Below, one piece after another: positions 63,690 through 64,000 of a stretch of 64,000 nt of DNA. A model generated the notes under the pieces. It saw only the letters and a list, made by a program, of their open reading frames with translations, made no database searches and was not told where the DNA came from. The stretch comes from Pholis gunnellus (lineage: Eukaryota; Chordata; Actinopteri; Perciformes; Pholidae). A program made the position numbers and the translations under genes. The stretch covers positions 18,827,427 to 18,891,426 of the forward strand of contig OU342809.1 of NCBI GenBank assembly GCA_910591455.2, read 5' to 3'. The first letter of the stretch is position 1. The number at the start of each line of letters is the position of its first letter.

Positions 63690-63836
63690 GAACCGGTAGG
63701 GTTGTTCTTTAATCACAAGGTTGGGAGTTTGATCCCAGGCTCTGCATGTTGAACCCAAAGTTGCTCCCCGGATGCTTCACAGCAGCCCCCTGCTCCTTAA
63801 TGCTTTGGATAGGTTAAATGCAGAGATACAATTTCA
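63690..63836 (+). mobile_element. tRNA-derived SINE, degraded
   Basis: A B-box-like GAGTTTGATCCCAGG follows a tRNA-like head. 'aaagttgctcccc', 'cccctgctccttaatgcttt' and 'ggttaaatgcagagatacaa' then follow, the body of a common teleost SINE. The A-box is poorly conserved. Confidence 0.7.
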
Positions 63837-64000
63837 GGTATTTCATGATTTCAAGTTTCGGCTTTGTAGTATTATGGAAACCTTATTCTCAGTGGGTTGC
63901 CACATTACCTAAAAAAAAAAGCCCTCTTGTATTTGAGGATCAGCGGAAGAGACAGAAATAGATGAAGGTCCCTCTTAAATCTAGATAACCTCCTCTTGCT

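Larger units (their letters stand above)
59454..64000 (+). other. hipk2: hipk2 intron 1 (start; continues beyond the window)
   Basis: From the donor at 59454 to the window end no acceptor-exon pair fits the large second exon. The intron holds a (TC)n near 59482-59500, poly-G at 61200-61214, poly-C at 62145-62170, poly-G at 62938-62953 and a SINE at 63690-63836. The rest is unique sequence with homeodomain-like words, for example 61018-61170. A long first intron is usual for HIPK2. The long chance frames on both strands at 61288-62264 are not genes. Confidence 0.6.

Overview
The window looks like nuclear DNA of a ray-finned fish, probably a percomorph-like teleost. The evidence is very frequent (CA)n/(GT)n microsatellites, tRNA-derived SINEs with a teleost-type 3' tail, decayed LINE pieces, short introns in a cadherin gene fragment, and a vertebrate developmental kinase gene at the right edge. 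There are no operons, bacterial genes, tRNA genes, rRNA genes or CRISPR arrays. Almost all open frames of 60-150 codons are chance frames in non-coding DNA.

Layout. At the left edge (108 to about 405, + strand) there is a plausible last exon of an unidentified gene: splice acceptor, 32 codons, stop, AATAAA and a GT-rich downstream element. About 58 kb of gene-poor DNA follows. It contains decayed mobile elements: a candidate solo LTR at 10793-11236, a SINE at 14664-14886, a LINE reverse-transcriptase tail at 16088-16388, a MITE-like repeat at 20499-21299, a LINE endonuclease fragment at about 38490-38900, and two inverted copies of a ~220-bp repeat at 31331-31552 and 38949-39166. It also holds an exactly phased 36-bp minisatellite of 11 units (42669-43064), several perfect hairpins, and long poly-G/poly-C runs. 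On the minus strand at 31057-31329 lies a two-exon fragment of a cadherin-repeat gene. A frame-breaking deletion falls in the conserved cadherin motif, and the fragment ends at one copy of the 220-bp repeat.

From about 58950 the sequence becomes CpG-rich, and at 59435-59453 there is a 19-nt coding segment, M-A-P-V-Y-E-G, followed at once by a consensus splice donor. This matches the start and first-intron position that I know for homeodomain-interacting protein kinase 2 (hipk2). The rest of the window (59454-64000) is then the start of its long first intron. The 5' leader carries several upstream ATGs, one of which overlaps the main start out of frame. The gene-poor DNA upstream of hipk2 is a reasonable place for distal regulatory elements, but conservation cannot be tested here. 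I did not find a new multi-gene system; the less expected items are the broken cadherin fragment, the hairpin structures and the phased minisatellite.
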